A stretch of 32,208 bases of DNA. Origin: Pseudomonadales bacterium. GTDB lineage: Bacteria; Pseudomonadota; Gammaproteobacteria; Pseudomonadales; Pseudohongiellaceae. Position 1 is the stretch's first letter. Every line of letters begins with the position of its first letter. Of the stretch, positions 14,351 through 28,334 are shown in pieces. The DNA lies in contig JALEHB010000096.1 in assembly GCA_022763285.1 (NCBI GenBank), forward strand, positions 1 through 32,208, given 5' to 3'. Position numbers and translations under genes: made by a program. The notes below the pieces were generated by a model. It saw only the letters and a list, made by a program, of their open reading frames with translations. It searched no databases and was not told the origin of the DNA.

Positions 14351-16927
14351 TTGGCAGATTCGCAACAGCACACCCCCATGATGCAGCAGTTCCTGCGCAT
14401 CAAGGCCCAACACCCGGACGAGTTACTGTTCTATCGCATGGGTGATTTTTATGAGCTGTTTTACGACGATGCCAAACAGGCCGCCCAGGTGCTGGATATC
14501 ACCCTGACCGCCCGGGGTAAATCTGCCGGTGAACCCATTCCCATGTGTGGCATCCCCTTCCATGCCGTGGATCGCTATCTGGTGAAGCTGGTGGAAGCCG
14601 GTATTTCGGTTGCCATCTGTGAGCAGACCGGCGATCCCGCCACCAGCAAGGGGCCGGTGGAGCGCGAAGTAATTCGCATCATCACTCCCGGTACCATCAG
14701 CGACGAAGCCCTGCTGGACGCACGCCAGGACAATGCCCTGCTGGCCATCAGTGGCGGCCTCGATGAGCAACAAAAACCGGTCTATGGTCTGGCCCTTCTG
14801 GATATCAGCAGCGGTCGTCTGGTGCTGAATGAGGTGGCCGACCGTGAAGCCCTGCTGACGGAAATCGAGCGCATCAAACCGGCAGAAATCCTGATTGCCG
14901 ATGATCTGCAGCAGGAGGCGGACAGCATCAGGCTGGCCGCCCTGCGCCGTCGGCCGGTATGGGAATTTGAACTGGACAATGCCCGACGCCTGCTGTGCGA
15001 GCATTTCAAAACCCGCGATCTGACCGCCTTCGAATGTGAACAATTGCCTCTGGCCATGGCTGCCGCCGGCTGTCTGTTCCAGTATGCACGGGAAACCCAG
15101 AAATCCGATTTACCCCATATTCAGGGCATCCAGATTGAACAACTGGATGAAGCTGTCATTCTGGATGCCGCCAGTCGCCGCAATCTGGAACTGGATATCA
15201 ATCTGGCCGGGCAACGGGACAACACCTTGCTGTCAGTGCTGGATCGCTGCGCCACCGCCATGGGCAGTCGCCTGCTGGGCCGCTGGATCAATCGCCCCCT
15301 GCGTGACCAGCAGGTTCTGTCCCGGCGACAGCAGGTGGTGGCCGCCCTGATGGAGAATTTTCATTTTGAGGCACTGGCAGACATCCTGGCCAGTGTTGGT
15401 GACCTGGAACGGATTCTGGCACGCCTTGGACTGCGCTCGGCAAGGCCACGGGATCTGGCCCGCCTGCGGGACAGTCTGGCGCTGCTGCCGCAATTGCAGC
15501 AACAACTGGCCTCAATCGACAGCGAAGCCCTGAGCGATCTGGCCAAACGTATCAGTGAATTCCCCGAACAAACAGCCCTGCTGCAAGCCGCGATCGAAGA
15601 TAATCCGCCGGTGGTGATTCGGGACGGCGGTGTCATCGCCAAAGGCTTTGATGAAGAACTGGATGAGCTGCGCGAGCTGAGCAGCAATGCCGGTCAATTT
15701 TTGGTGGAACTGGAACAAAAGGAGAAAGCCCGCACCGGTTCCTCTACCCTCAAGGTGGGCTATAACCGCGTGCATGGCTATTACATCGAGATCAGCAAGG
15801 GCCAGGCCGGGGGCGAATTGCCAGCCGAATATGTGCGCCGCCAGACCCTGAAAAATGCCGAGCGCTTTATCACCCCGGAGCTCAAGGAATTTGAAGACAA
15901 GGTTCTCTCCGCCAACAGCAAGGCCCTGAGCCGGGAAAAAGCCCTTTATGAGGAATTGCTGGAAACCCTGGCCCGGGATTTGTCAGCCCTGATTACCAGC
16001 GCCAATGCCATCAGTGAGGTGGACGTGCTGAATAATTTTGCCGAACGGGCCGCCAGCCTGGATTACTGCCGACCGGAGCTGAGTGAGACCAGTGGCATCA
16101 ATATCGTTGCCGGCCGTCACCCGGTGGTGGAAACCGTCAGCAATGAGAATTTCGTGGCCAATGACGTCAGCCTCGAGGAAGGGCGTCGCATGTTGATCAT
16201 CACCGGCCCCAATATGGGCGGTAAATCGACTTATATGCGGCAAACCGCCCTGATTACCCTGATGGCATTGTGTGGCAGCTATGTACCCGCCGAGGCAGCC
16301 CGCATCGGCCCGGTGGACCGGATCTTCACCCGCATCGGCTCTTCCGACGATCTCGCCGGCGGACGCTCGACCTTTATGGTGGAAATGACCGAAACCGCCA
16401 ATATCCTCCACCATGCAAGCAGCGACTCCCTGGTGCTGATGGATGAAATAGGCCGTGGCACCAGCACCTTCGACGGTCTTTCCCTGGCCTGGGCCGCCGC
16501 CCTGTATATTGCCGAGCAATTGCACTGCTTTACCCTGTTTGCCACCCATTACTTCGAACTGACCGCCCTGCCGGACAGCTATGAGGGCATCGACAATGTG
16601 CATCTGGATGCTGTGGAGCATGATCGCGGCATCGTCTTCCTGCATGCAGTCAAACCGGGCCCGGCCAACCAGAGTTATGGTCTGCAGGTGGCCCAGCTGG
16701 CCGGTATCCCGGCGCCGGTGATCAATAGCGCCCGCAACAAGTTACAGCAACTGGAAGCCGAATCCCTGGGCAGTAAAAGCGGACCTCAAGATCAACCGCA
16801 ACAGACCGAGCTATTCAGTAGTGCGCCACACCCGGTTCTGGAAGCCCTCAAGCAGCTCGACCCGGATGAACTCAGCGCGCGCCAGGCCCTGGATTTACTG
16901 TATCAGTTGAAGGGCGATCTGGACTGA
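14351..16927 (+). CDS. mutS: DNA mismatch repair protein MutS
   Basis: Recognises mismatches and starts repair with MutL. The frame opens at 14243, but I place the start at TTG 14351 (GGA seven bases upstream), giving 858 residues and an N-terminus that aligns with E. coli MutS just before HTPMMQQ(F/Y)LR. The mismatch-reading Phe-x-Glu is at about Phe33/Glu35 in MGDFYELF. Core and lever domains follow ([20 protein letters not shown]). The C-terminal ATPase has Walker [15 protein letters not shown], the STFMVEM loop, Walker [17 protein letters not shown] and the FATHYFEL switch. The extreme C-terminus ([14 protein letters not shown]) is the tetramerisation helix pair. A TAGAAT at 14310-14315 may be the -10 element. 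It is divergent from pncC and followed by fdxA. Confidence 0.98.
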   Translation: MADSQQHTPMMQQFLRIKAQHPDELLFYRMGDFYELFYDDAKQAAQVLDITLTARGKSAGEPIPMCGIPFHAVDRYLVKLVEAGISVAICEQTGDPATSKGPVEREVIRIITPGTISDEALLDARQDNALLAISGGLDEQQKPVYGLALLDISSGRLVLNEVADREALLTEIERIKPAEILIADDLQQEADSIRLAALRRRPVWEFELDNARRLLCEHFKTRDLTAFECEQLPLAMAAAGCLFQYARETQKSDLPHIQGIQIEQLDEAVILDAASRRNLELDINLAGQRDNTLLSVLDRCATAMGSRLLGRWINRPLRDQQVLSRRQQVVAALMENFHFEALADILASVGDLERILARLGLRSARPRDLARLRDSLALLPQLQQQLASIDSEALSDLAKRISEFPEQTALLQAAIEDNPPVVIRDGGVIAKGFDEELDELRELSSNAGQFLVELEQKEKARTGSSTLKVGYNRVHGYYIEISKGQAGGELPAEYVRRQTLKNAERFITPELKEFEDKVLSANSKALSREKALYEELLETLARDLSALITSANAISEVDVLNNFAERAASLDYCRPELSETSGINIVAGRHPVVETVSNENFVANDVSLEEGRRMLIITGPNMGGKSTYMRQTALITLMALCGSYVPAEAARIGPVDRIFTRIGSSDDLAGGRSTFMVEMTETANILHHASSDSLVLMDEIGRGTSTFDGLSLAWAAALYIAEQLHCFTLFATHYFELTALPDSYEGIDNVHLDAVEHDRGIVFLHAVKPGPANQSYGLQVAQLAGIPAPVINSARNKLQQLEAESLGSKSGPQDQPQQTELFSSAPHPVLEALKQLDPDELSARQALDLLYQLKGDLD

Positions 16928-16945
16928 GCCAACAGCCCGTTTCGC

Positions 16946-16976
16946 TTGAGAAAAGCATCACAAAAGCTGCTAGAAT
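16946..16976 (+). promoter_or_regulatory. Possible promoter of fdxA
   Basis: TTGAGA (16946-16951) and TAGAAT (16971-16976), 19 bases apart. Both boxes are good but the spacing is longer than optimal. The leader would contain a small hairpin CAGCC/GGCTG before the ribosome binding site. Confidence 0.35.
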
Positions 16977-17067
16977 GCGGCCACAGGCCTGATGGCCCCG
17001 CCAGCCTTGTTGGCTGCGGGTTCAGAGTGGTAGAACAACAGGCAAAAACAGAAAGGGAACGCTAAAC

Positions 17068-17391
17068 ATGACATTCGTAGTTGGTGACAATTGTATCAAG
17101 TGCAAGCACACAGACTGTGTTGAGGTCTGTCCCGTGGATTGCTTCTATGAAGGACCCAATTTTCTGGTGATCCACCCCGATGAGTGCATCGACTGCGCGC
17201 TTTGTGAGCCAGAGTGTCCGGTTGACGCCATTTACGCCGAGGACGAACTGCCGGAAGACCAGTCCGGGTTTTTGCAGCTCAATGCAGAACTGGCAGAGAA
17301 CTGGCCCAATATCACCGAAAAGAAAGACGCCCTGCCCGATGCCGAGGAATGGGCCGACAAGCCCAACAAGCTTCAGTATCTGGAGCGCTAG
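17068..17391 (+). CDS. fdxA: Seven-iron ferredoxin (3Fe-4S plus 4Fe-4S)
   Basis: Small cytoplasmic electron carrier of 107 residues, the usual FdxA length. The cysteine pattern is that of Azotobacter-type 7Fe ferredoxins: [19 protein letters not shown] in the first cluster region, with the extra cysteine spacing of the 3Fe-4S site, then [17 protein letters not shown] for the 4Fe-4S site. An acidic C-terminal extension follows ([11 protein letters not shown]). ATG at 17068 follows AAAGGGA. It is downstream of mutS with its own probable promoter and terminator. In Pseudomonas the next gene on the facing strand would be rpoS; here it is nlpD. Confidence 0.97.
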   Translation: MTFVVGDNCIKCKHTDCVEVCPVDCFYEGPNFLVIHPDECIDCALCEPECPVDAIYAEDELPEDQSGFLQLNAELAENWPNITEKKDALPDAEEWADKPNKLQYLER

Positions 17392-17416
17392 GCGCTGATA
17401 CTGCAGGGCCAATGTT

Positions 17417-17452
17417 GCCGGGCTTGCCAGCTGGTAAAAAGCAGAGCCCGGC
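17417..17452 (+). terminator. Hairpin after fdxA, weak terminator
   Basis: GCCGGGCT (17417-17424) pairs exactly with AGCCCGGC (17445-17452) across a 20-base loop, followed by GATTTT. The long loop and short T-run make it a weak terminator or 3'-end stabiliser. A stronger terminator lies 35 bases further on. Confidence 0.4.
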
Positions 17453-17486
17453 GATTTTGCCGCCAGATCTGCAGCGGATGAAAAGC

Positions 17487-17514
17487 AAAAGGGTCGCCCG
17501 GGCGACCCTTTTTT
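17487..17514. terminator. Intrinsic terminator between fdxA and nlpD
   Basis: AAAAGGGTCGCCC (17487-17499) and GGGCGACCCTTTT (17500-17512) form a perfect hairpin followed by more T. With A and T flanks it can stop transcription of the two converging units from both sides. Confidence 0.9.
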
Positions 17515-17597
17515 ATTGGCTGGAATTTCTGGCTGTTAATTCGGCTGTTGCATCCATCCGCCAGAGGAAACTGGCAAGGCAGCCCGCTGAGCGTCAG

Positions 17598-18509
17598 TCA
17601 GGGCAGAAACGCGGTGGGATCTACTGATTTGCCTTCTTCGCGAATCTCGAAATGCAGTACCGCCTGACCACGACTGTTTTCACCCACCTCGGCAATCTCC
17701 TCCCCCGCTTCCACATGCTGTCCCTGAGCCACCAACATGGCGCTGTTATTGCCATAGGCGCTGAGTAAACGGTCATTGTGGCGGATGATGATCAGATTAC
17801 CGACACCCTGAATACCGCGACCGGTATAGACCACATCCCCGGCCCCGGCGGCCCGTACCGGATCTCCCACCCGACCGGCAATATCCAGACCCTCACTGCC
17901 GCCCTCATTGAAGCCGCGAACAATGGAACCATCGTGGGGCCACTGCCAAACTGGGTCCCGCTGGATCTGAATCGGCTGACGAATAACCCCGCCGCTGCCA
18001 CCTCCGGCCCGGGTTCTGGCGACATTGTTATCGGGGGCAGGTGTACCAATATTACTGCCCAGGGACTGAATTTGGCGGCGTCCCACCTGGCTCACATCCA
18101 GCAGCAGTTCCTGGTCGACGAAGATGGTATAGGGAGGACTCAGCTCATTGGCGATGGCCAGACTGCGAAAATCCAGATCATGCTGGAAGGCAATGGAGAA
18201 CAGGGTCTCGCCGCGACGCACAATATGCACATCAGGACGCGTCGTCTGCGCACTGCCGCCGCTAGTGCGGACTGAGCTGTTGACGGAACTGACCACCGTG
18301 GGCCGGCTCTGCTCTGCCGGGGAACTGCTATTGTCCCTGGAGCTGTCCACAATCAGCGGGGGCGTGATGACCTGACGCTGGCCAGCTTCTGTAACCGGCG
18401 CCTGATAGCGATTTCCACAGCCAGCCAACAGGCACAGCAACAACCCGCCACAGGCGGCCAGTTGCTTCGAGCAGAGTCTTTGTTGTCGCTTTGCCGAGTC
18501 CGAATTCAT
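17598..18509 (-). CDS. nlpD: Murein hydrolase activator NlpD, lipoprotein
   Basis: Lipoprotein that activates the septal amidase AmiC during daughter-cell separation. Of 303 residues, the signal peptide ends in lipobox LLAGC (lipidated Cys31). A LysM domain follows at about 93-138 (VHIVRRGETLFSIAFQHDL), then a low-complexity linker and an M23/LytM domain at about 190-300. The LytM zinc sites are degenerate: SEGLDIAG replaces HxGxDIA and VLHFEIRE lacks the first His of HxH. This is expected for an activator rather than an active peptidase. The ATG forms a four-base ATGA overlap with the DUF368 stop. Nothing resembling rpoS follows it. Confidence 0.95.
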   Translation of the reverse strand: MNSDSAKRQQRLCSKQLAACGGLLLCLLAGCGNRYQAPVTEAGQRQVITPPLIVDSSRDNSSSPAEQSRPTVVSSVNSSVRTSGGSAQTTRPDVHIVRRGETLFSIAFQHDLDFRSLAIANELSPPYTIFVDQELLLDVSQVGRRQIQSLGSNIGTPAPDNNVARTRAGGGSGGVIRQPIQIQRDPVWQWPHDGSIVRGFNEGGSEGLDIAGRVGDPVRAAGAGDVVYTGRGIQGVGNLIIIRHNDRLLSAYGNNSAMLVAQGQHVEAGEEIAEVGENSRGQAVLHFEIREEGKSVDPTAFLP

Positions 18510-19489
18510 ACTTCACTGTTCTTGCTTCGATGAAAAAGCCGATGTAACAACAGCACTACCGTCAGGCCCAGCAGCAGAGCTGCCAAGCACAGGCCCAGAG
18601 CAGGGTCCTGGCCGGTGACCTCAGTATAGTTTAGCGGCCAGACCGGCGCTGTTTTCAGGGCCTGAACCTCGCCACTGCTGTCTGTGGTTTGCAGCAGGAC
18701 CTGTTGCCAGGGCCACAAAAGGCCAATGGAACCCAGTAGCATACCCATAATGAAACTGTAGGCCAGGTCATGGAAATGCCGCAGCAACCAGGCCAGTAAT
18801 CTGGAGAACATTAACAGGCCAGTTACACAACCCGCCCCGAATACGGCTATGACAGCCAGATCTGCGGCCAGCAGAGCCTGCAGCACGGTCTGATAGACAC
18901 CCAGCAAGAGCAGGATGAAGGCCCCGGACAGCCCGGGCAGGATCATGGCACAAATGCCCAGAGCGCCACTGACAAACAGATACAACAAGCCTGCCTGTGA
19001 CTGCCGGGCATCCAGCAGGCCGACAGCGGCAGTGAGCAGAAGCCCCGCCAGCAGTAACAGGCCGGCGCGCCAACCCTGAAAACTGAAATGCTCCCTGAGC
19101 AAATGCGTGGAGGCAAGCACCAGACCGATAAAGAAGGCCATCAGTGCCTCAAAATAATTTTCCAGCAGAAACAGCACGGTATTGGCACTGATCAGGAGTC
19201 CGCTCAGAATACCTAGCGCCACCAGCAGCAGGAAATTACCCTGGATATGGCGCCAGGCTGGGGCAAATTGTCCGCTGCCGACCAGTCTCAGCGCTTCCAG
19301 GTCCACGGCCCTGATGGCATAAATGAGGCGTTCATAAATATTGGTGATCACTGCAATGGTGCCGCCGGAAATGCCCGGCACCGAATCACCCAGGCCCATG
19401 GCCAGCCCCTTCAGATAGACAAGCAAGGCTGACCGCCAGCCAGTTGCGGCGTCTTGCTCCTGTGCCTGTTCCGAATCTGCAGCCATCAT
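18506..19489 (-). CDS. popT: DUF368 membrane protein, PopT-type undecaprenyl-phosphate translocase
   Basis: Polytopic inner-membrane protein of 327 residues with about eight or more hydrophobic helices. The family signatures are present: GLGDSVPGISGGTIAV at residues 32-47 and the internally related LPGLSGAFILLLLG at about 183-197, which suggests an inverted-repeat transporter. DUF368 proteins were recently shown in other bacteria to return undecaprenyl phosphate from the outer to the inner leaflet, recycling the carrier for peptidoglycan and O-antigen. The gene starts five bases after the pcm stop and overlaps nlpD by ATGA, so it is embedded in the pcm-nlpD unit. ATG 19489 or 19486 could be the start. 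The family call is firm; function here is by homology. Confidence 0.9.
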   Translation of the reverse strand: MMAADSEQAQEQDAATGWRSALLVYLKGLAMGLGDSVPGISGGTIAVITNIYERLIYAIRAVDLEALRLVGSGQFAPAWRHIQGNFLLLVALGILSGLLISANTVLFLLENYFEALMAFFIGLVLASTHLLREHFSFQGWRAGLLLLAGLLLTAAVGLLDARQSQAGLLYLFVSGALGICAMILPGLSGAFILLLLGVYQTVLQALLAADLAVIAVFGAGCVTGLLMFSRLLAWLLRHFHDLAYSFIMGMLLGSIGLLWPWQQVLLQTTDSSGEVQALKTAPVWPLNYTEVTGQDPALGLCLAALLLGLTVVLLLHRLFHRSKNSEV

Positions 19490-19494
19490 CGCTA

Positions 19495-20133
19495 TTAGTG
19501 TTGCACCTGCCCCCTTAATAAAGGAACAAAGCGCACGAGATCAAGAGTCTGCTCATGGAATTCATTGCCGTCGCGGGTAACGAGCTTGAGTTCCTGATGT
19601 TCATCACCACCCACGGGAATGATCAGGCGGCCGCCATCGGCCAGTTGCTGCAGCAATTCCTCGGGAATTACCTGGGGCGCGGCGGTGGTCATGATGGCAT
19701 CAAAAGGTCCCTTCTCGGGCCAGCCCAGGGTGCCATCGCTGTGGCGCAGATCGACATTGCGAATACCCAGGGTACGCAGATTGGCACGGGCACGATCCAG
19801 CAAGGGCTTGATACGCTCCACCGAATACACCTTGCCCGCCAGACGGGCGATAACTGCAGTCTGGTAGCCGCAACCACTGCCCACTTCCAGCACCCGTTCG
19901 GTACTGCCGCTGCTGACGATGGCCTCGGTCATGCGGGCCACAATATAGGGTTGGGAGATGGTCTGGTTGTGGCCGATGGGAAGGGCTACATCCTCATAGG
20001 CGCGATGGGAGAGCGCCTCATCCAGAAAGATATGTCTGGGCGTGGAGCGAATAACATCCAGCACCTGCATATTGCGAATTCCCTGGTCCATGAGTCGCCC
20101 CAGCAATCGCTCCCGGGTACGTTGCGAGGTCAT
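19495..20133 (-). CDS. pcm: Protein-L-isoaspartate O-methyltransferase
   Basis: Methylates L-isoaspartyl residues with S-adenosylmethionine, starting repair of aged proteins in the cytoplasm. The 212-residue product begins MTSQRTRERLLGRL, as in Pseudomonas Pcm. It contains RHIFLDEALSHRAYEDVALPIGHNQTISQPYIVARM, shown by the conserved ALPIGHNQTISQP block, and SAM motif I VLEVGSGCGYQTAV. The frame extends upstream over the end of truD, but ATG 20133, behind GGGA, is the homologous start. It lies 64 bases after truD, where surE would stand in Pseudomonas, and five bases before the DUF368 gene. Confidence 0.97.
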   Translation of the reverse strand: MTSQRTRERLLGRLMDQGIRNMQVLDVIRSTPRHIFLDEALSHRAYEDVALPIGHNQTISQPYIVARMTEAIVSSGSTERVLEVGSGCGYQTAVIARLAGKVYSVERIKPLLDRARANLRTLGIRNVDLRHSDGTLGWPEKGPFDAIMTTAAPQVIPEELLQQLADGGRLIIPVGGDEHQELKLVTRDGNEFHEQTLDLVRFVPLLRGQVQH

Positions 20134-20197
20134 GCCGATCCCGCGAAGATTTTTCTGACTGTTCAAAGAGTTGTCCCTGCTACAAAATTCATGGGCA

Positions 20198-21250
20198 TCA
20201 GCCCTGCTCGTCGGTCTGGCACAATTCCCGCAGCAGGCTGGTGGCATAGGCCCCTTTCGATAGCGTGAATTGCAGCAGCAGATGCTGGTCCTGCTGCCAC
20301 TGCCATTGCAGATCATGGACCCGGAAACGCAGTGGCCTTCGGCCTGCTTCCAGACCATGCTGGCGCAAGCCAGCCAGCAGTTCCGGGTACTTTTCAAGCA
20401 CCGCATTCTCAATATCGGCCGCAATGCCCTTGCTTATATATTTATCTTTACTGCCAACAAGGCCGGGCAGCGGCCCGGTCAGGTGGATATCGAATTCTTG
20501 CAGGCGCGCCTGCAGTTTCTCATCCCAGTCCCCGTCGGCCACCAGGAAACAGCGATTGCTGCCATCCAGGTTGAGGACATCGCCGGGCTGGTACTGACAC
20601 CAGTTGCCCTGCTCAAGGCGCCGGGACAGGACCTGATTGAACAGATAGGCCCGGGCCGCCGAGTACAGCATGCCGCGCTTGTGCCGATTGCCGGAGCTGC
20701 CCGGCCCGGCAGAGTCACGGAACAGCTTCAACACCTGCTCCAGATTGCTCAGGTCACGGCCAAAGCGCTGCACACCGAAATAATTGGGTACCCCCTGGGC
20801 CGCCAGGGCGCGCAAACGCCGGTCGAACTCTGCTGCATCGCCCTCACAATCCCGCAGTAACAACTGAAAGCGGTTATGGCGGTGACTGCCGATGCGTAAC
20901 TTGCGGTGATTGCGCGCCAGTTGCAGCAATTGCAGGCGTTCATCCTGCAGATCCGAGAAAGCGTTTTCGCCGCCAGCAGGCAGCTTGATGCTGAACCACT
21001 GGCTGCATTCCCCGCGCCGGTCTTTCATGCCGGAATAGCCAACATCACGCCCGCTGACTCCGCTTATCCGGGCCAAATGCCGGGCCGTATCCGTGGTGGA
21101 CAGATCAGTCTTGCGTAGCTGCACAAAGACATGATCGCCGGCGCCACTGGGTTCAAATCCCAGGTCCTCATCCACCTGAAAATCACTGAAGCGGGCTTTC
21201 AGGGTGGCTTTCAGGTCCGGCCTGCCCTGGGCATAGGCCAGACTGTCCAT
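20198..21250 (-). CDS. truD: tRNA pseudouridine(13) synthase TruD
   Basis: Converts uridine 13 of tRNA-Glu to pseudouridine. The 350-residue protein aligns with E. coli TruD from its start (SLAYAQGRPDLKATLKARFSDF, EDLGFEPSGAGDH). The catalytic Asp77 lies in SGMKDRRG, and the TruD-specific insertion and VPNYFGVQRFG motif (about residue 155) are present. The ATG at 21250 is chosen over an open frame reaching 21340 because homology begins there. AAGGAA lies rather far (about 12 bases) upstream. It starts 31 bases after the ispF stop on the same strand. Confidence 0.96.
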   Translation of the reverse strand: MDSLAYAQGRPDLKATLKARFSDFQVDEDLGFEPSGAGDHVFVQLRKTDLSTTDTARHLARISGVSGRDVGYSGMKDRRGECSQWFSIKLPAGGENAFSDLQDERLQLLQLARNHRKLRIGSHRHNRFQLLLRDCEGDAAEFDRRLRALAAQGVPNYFGVQRFGRDLSNLEQVLKLFRDSAGPGSSGNRHKRGMLYSAARAYLFNQVLSRRLEQGNWCQYQPGDVLNLDGSNRCFLVADGDWDEKLQARLQEFDIHLTGPLPGLVGSKDKYISKGIAADIENAVLEKYPELLAGLRQHGLEAGRRPLRFRVHDLQWQWQQDQHLLLQFTLSKGAYATSLLRELCQTDEQG

Positions 21251-21281
21251 GGCGGCGAACACTTCCTTTGCGACCAGCACT

Positions 21282-21785
21282 TCAGCCACAGCTGCGCAGC
21301 AGGACCACGCAATGACAGGCAATGCCTTCCTTGCGGCCAACAGGGCCCAGGCCCTCGGTGGTGGTGGCTTTCAGATTGACCCGTTGCTGTGGCAGCGCCA
21401 GTAACTCCGCCAGGCGAGCGCGCATGGTGCTGCGATGGGCCTGCAGACGCGGCACCTGGGCAATGACGGTAATATCCACATTCACCAGTGACAGCCCGGC
21501 CTCTGCGATACTGGCCAAGACCCGCTTAAGCAGGATGCTGCTGTCGATGCCGGCAAATTCGGCATCGGTATCGGGGAAATGCTCACCGATGTCTCCCAGC
21601 CCTGCCGCCCCCAGGATGGCATCGCAAAGCGCATGCAGGACGACGTCTCCGTCGGAATGGGCGTCCAGACTCATTTGATCCGGCAGTTCCACCGCTGCCA
21701 GTATCAATGGCCGGGCAGGATTGAATTGCTGGCTGAAACGGTGCACATCGTAGCCGTGACCGATCAGGGTTAATGTTTCACTCAT
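21282..21785 (-). CDS. ispF: 2-C-methyl-D-erythritol 2,4-cyclodiphosphate synthase
   Basis: Fifth enzyme of the MEP isoprenoid pathway, a zinc-dependent trimer forming the cyclic diphosphate. Of 167 residues, zinc ligands Asp13 and His15 are in GYDVHRF and His51 in HSDGDVVLHALCD. FPDTD and the C-terminal TTTEGLGPVGRKEGI are also diagnostic. The ATG overlaps the ispD stop by four bases (ATGA), so the two enzymes are probably translationally coupled. The product feeds undecaprenyl phosphate synthesis, the substrate of the DUF368 protein encoded downstream. Confidence 0.98.
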   Translation of the reverse strand: MSETLTLIGHGYDVHRFSQQFNPARPLILAAVELPDQMSLDAHSDGDVVLHALCDAILGAAGLGDIGEHFPDTDAEFAGIDSSILLKRVLASIAEAGLSLVNVDITVIAQVPRLQAHRSTMRARLAELLALPQQRVNLKATTTEGLGPVGRKEGIACHCVVLLRSCG

Positions 21786-22513
21786 TCCAAATTCTCCTGG
21801 GCGCGCAGAATCAGGGAGGCAAGTGCCAGGTCACCCTCATGGGTAATCTTGATATTCTGCTTCTCACCGGGCACCAGCAAGGGTTTGTATCCGGCCTGCT
21901 CAATGGCCGAGGCTTCATCGGTGACGGGCAAATTGGCCTCTGCCGCCGCGCTCAGGGCCGACAATAAAACACCGTGGCGAAACATCTGCGGAGTGAGGGC
22001 ATTGTAGAGCTGACTGCGATCCACCGTAGCCTCCACTTCCAGCTCTGCTGATGCCCGTTTCAGGGTATTGTCCACCGGTACTGCCAACAGGCCACCCACG
22101 GGATGTTCGGCAAGGCTGCTGATCAGCTTTTGCACATCCGCCACCGTGACACAGGGTCGCACGGCATCATGCACCAGCACCCAGTCATCAGGCTGGGCCG
22201 GTAATTGGCGCAGGCCATTGAGTACCGAGACCTGCCGTTCGGCGCCGCCGATTCCGCAGCGAATACGGGGCGAACTGGCCTCGGCCAGGGTCTGCCAGTG
22301 GCTGTCCGACTCCCTGAGCAGGACCAGCACAGACTCGATCTGCTGTAGTTGCAGCAAACGAGCGAGGGTACAGGACAACACCGGCCGGCCATTGAGCAGA
22401 CGATATTGTTTGGGGAGTGATTGCTGATTCTCAGTGGCAGGGTCTGACGGTCCCATACGGCGACCGACGCCAGCGGCTGGCACAATAGCCCAAATTGTCA
22501 TAATGCTTGTCAT
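21782..22513 (-). CDS. ispD: 2-C-methyl-D-erythritol 4-phosphate cytidylyltransferase
   Basis: Transfers CMP from CTP to methylerythritol phosphate, the third MEP pathway step. About 243 residues. Motifs are IVPAAGVGRRMG (CTP-binding loop), LPKQYRLLNGRPVL, VLVHDAVRPCV, VPVDNTLKRA, and ALTPQMFRHGVLL near the C-terminus. The start is uncertain: ATG 22513, ATG 22501 and GTG 22519 are all possible and none has a good ribosome binding site. I take 22513 by comparison with Pseudomonas length. A hairpin sits just before it. It follows ftsB, as in most gammaproteobacteria, and is coupled to ispF. Confidence 0.96.
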   Translation of the reverse strand: MTSIMTIWAIVPAAGVGRRMGPSDPATENQQSLPKQYRLLNGRPVLSCTLARLLQLQQIESVLVLLRESDSHWQTLAEASSPRIRCGIGGAERQVSVLNGLRQLPAQPDDWVLVHDAVRPCVTVADVQKLISSLAEHPVGGLLAVPVDNTLKRASAELEVEATVDRSQLYNALTPQMFRHGVLLSALSAAAEANLPVTDEASAIEQAGYKPLLVPGEKQNIKITHEGDLALASLILRAQENLE

Positions 22514-22515
22514 CT

Positions 22516-22535
22516 GCACGGGGTGGTGCCCGTGC
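22516..22535 (-). other. Hairpin immediately upstream of ispD
   Basis: GCACGGG and CCCGTGC (7 bp, 6-base loop) lie in the short ftsB-ispD gap, ending next to the chosen ispD ATG. There is no T-run on the minus strand, so termination is unlikely. It may occlude translation initiation of ispD. Confidence 0.4.
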
Positions 22536-22549
22536 GCCAGAGATTATCG

Positions 22550-22819
22550 TTAATCGATAATCATGTAGAAAGTTTCATCCTGGGCAATCATACCCAGTTC
22601 GGAACGGGCCCGCTCTTCCACGGCTTCCAGTCCGTTTTTGAGATCCAGCACTTCCACTTCAAGGCCCTGGTTGCGCCCGGCAAGATCGGCATTGACAGCC
22701 TGCTGTGCCGCCAGTTCTTCCTCAAGCATATTCAGGGCACGGACACTGTCTTCCCCCAGCCACAATTGATATTGCAGGCTGATAAAAAGAACTCCCAGTA
22801 TGGCGTACAGTGCTTTCAT
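22550..22819 (-). CDS. ftsB: Cell division protein FtsB
   Basis: Single-pass membrane protein of the FtsQLB division complex. The 89 residues have a transmembrane helix at the N-terminus (ALYAILGVLFISLQYQLWLG) and a periplasmic coiled coil rich in Leu, Glu and Asn (NMLEEELAAQQAVNADLAGRNQGLE). They end with the conserved EERARSELGMI(A/K)xxETFY segment. The WLGED region after the helix is typical. ATG 22819 has little ribosome binding site. It sits between eno and ispD, its usual place. Confidence 0.95.
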   Translation of the reverse strand: MKALYAILGVLFISLQYQLWLGEDSVRALNMLEEELAAQQAVNADLAGRNQGLEVEVLDLKNGLEAVEERARSELGMIAQDETFYMIID

Positions 22820-22845
22820 GGCTTATACAGTATGGATCATGATAC

Positions 22846-22871
22846 GGGCAGGAGCCCACTGGCCCCTGCCC
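22846..22871. other. Hairpin between eno and ftsB
   Basis: GGGCAGG (22846-22852) and CCTGCCC (22865-22871), with an inner GCC/GGC pair and a four-base loop. No T-run follows on either strand. It could partly separate eno from ftsB by pausing or by protecting the eno 3' end. Confidence 0.4.
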
Positions 22872-22909
22872 TGCTTAATGTCTCAGGGTCCCGCAACAAC
22901 CGGGCCCGA

Positions 22910-24217
<1,308 letters not shown>

Positions 24218-24250
24218 TTAGCAAAGTTTTACAGTAATTGGGCAAATGGA

Positions 24251-28272
<4,022 letters not shown>

Positions 28273-28334
28273 GGTTTTCCAGTCTGACGCAGCTGTTTAC
28301 AGGAACTGCGACAAGCACGGCATGCAGCGCAGCA

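Noticed and set aside
15983-16645. Minus-strand open frame of 220 codons opposite mutS
   Set aside because: It covers the MutS ATPase region, whose motifs on the plus strand are unambiguous; the reverse frame is a composition artefact.
17392-17486. Possible RsmZ-type small RNA, since rsmZ lies near rpoS-fdxA in Pseudomonas
   Set aside because: RsmZ needs several GGA motifs in hairpin loops; I see only one GGA here and no matching structure.
17598-17900. NlpD as an active M23 endopeptidase
   Set aside because: Key zinc-binding histidines are replaced (SEGLDIA, VLHFEIR), which matches NlpD activators rather than active enzymes.
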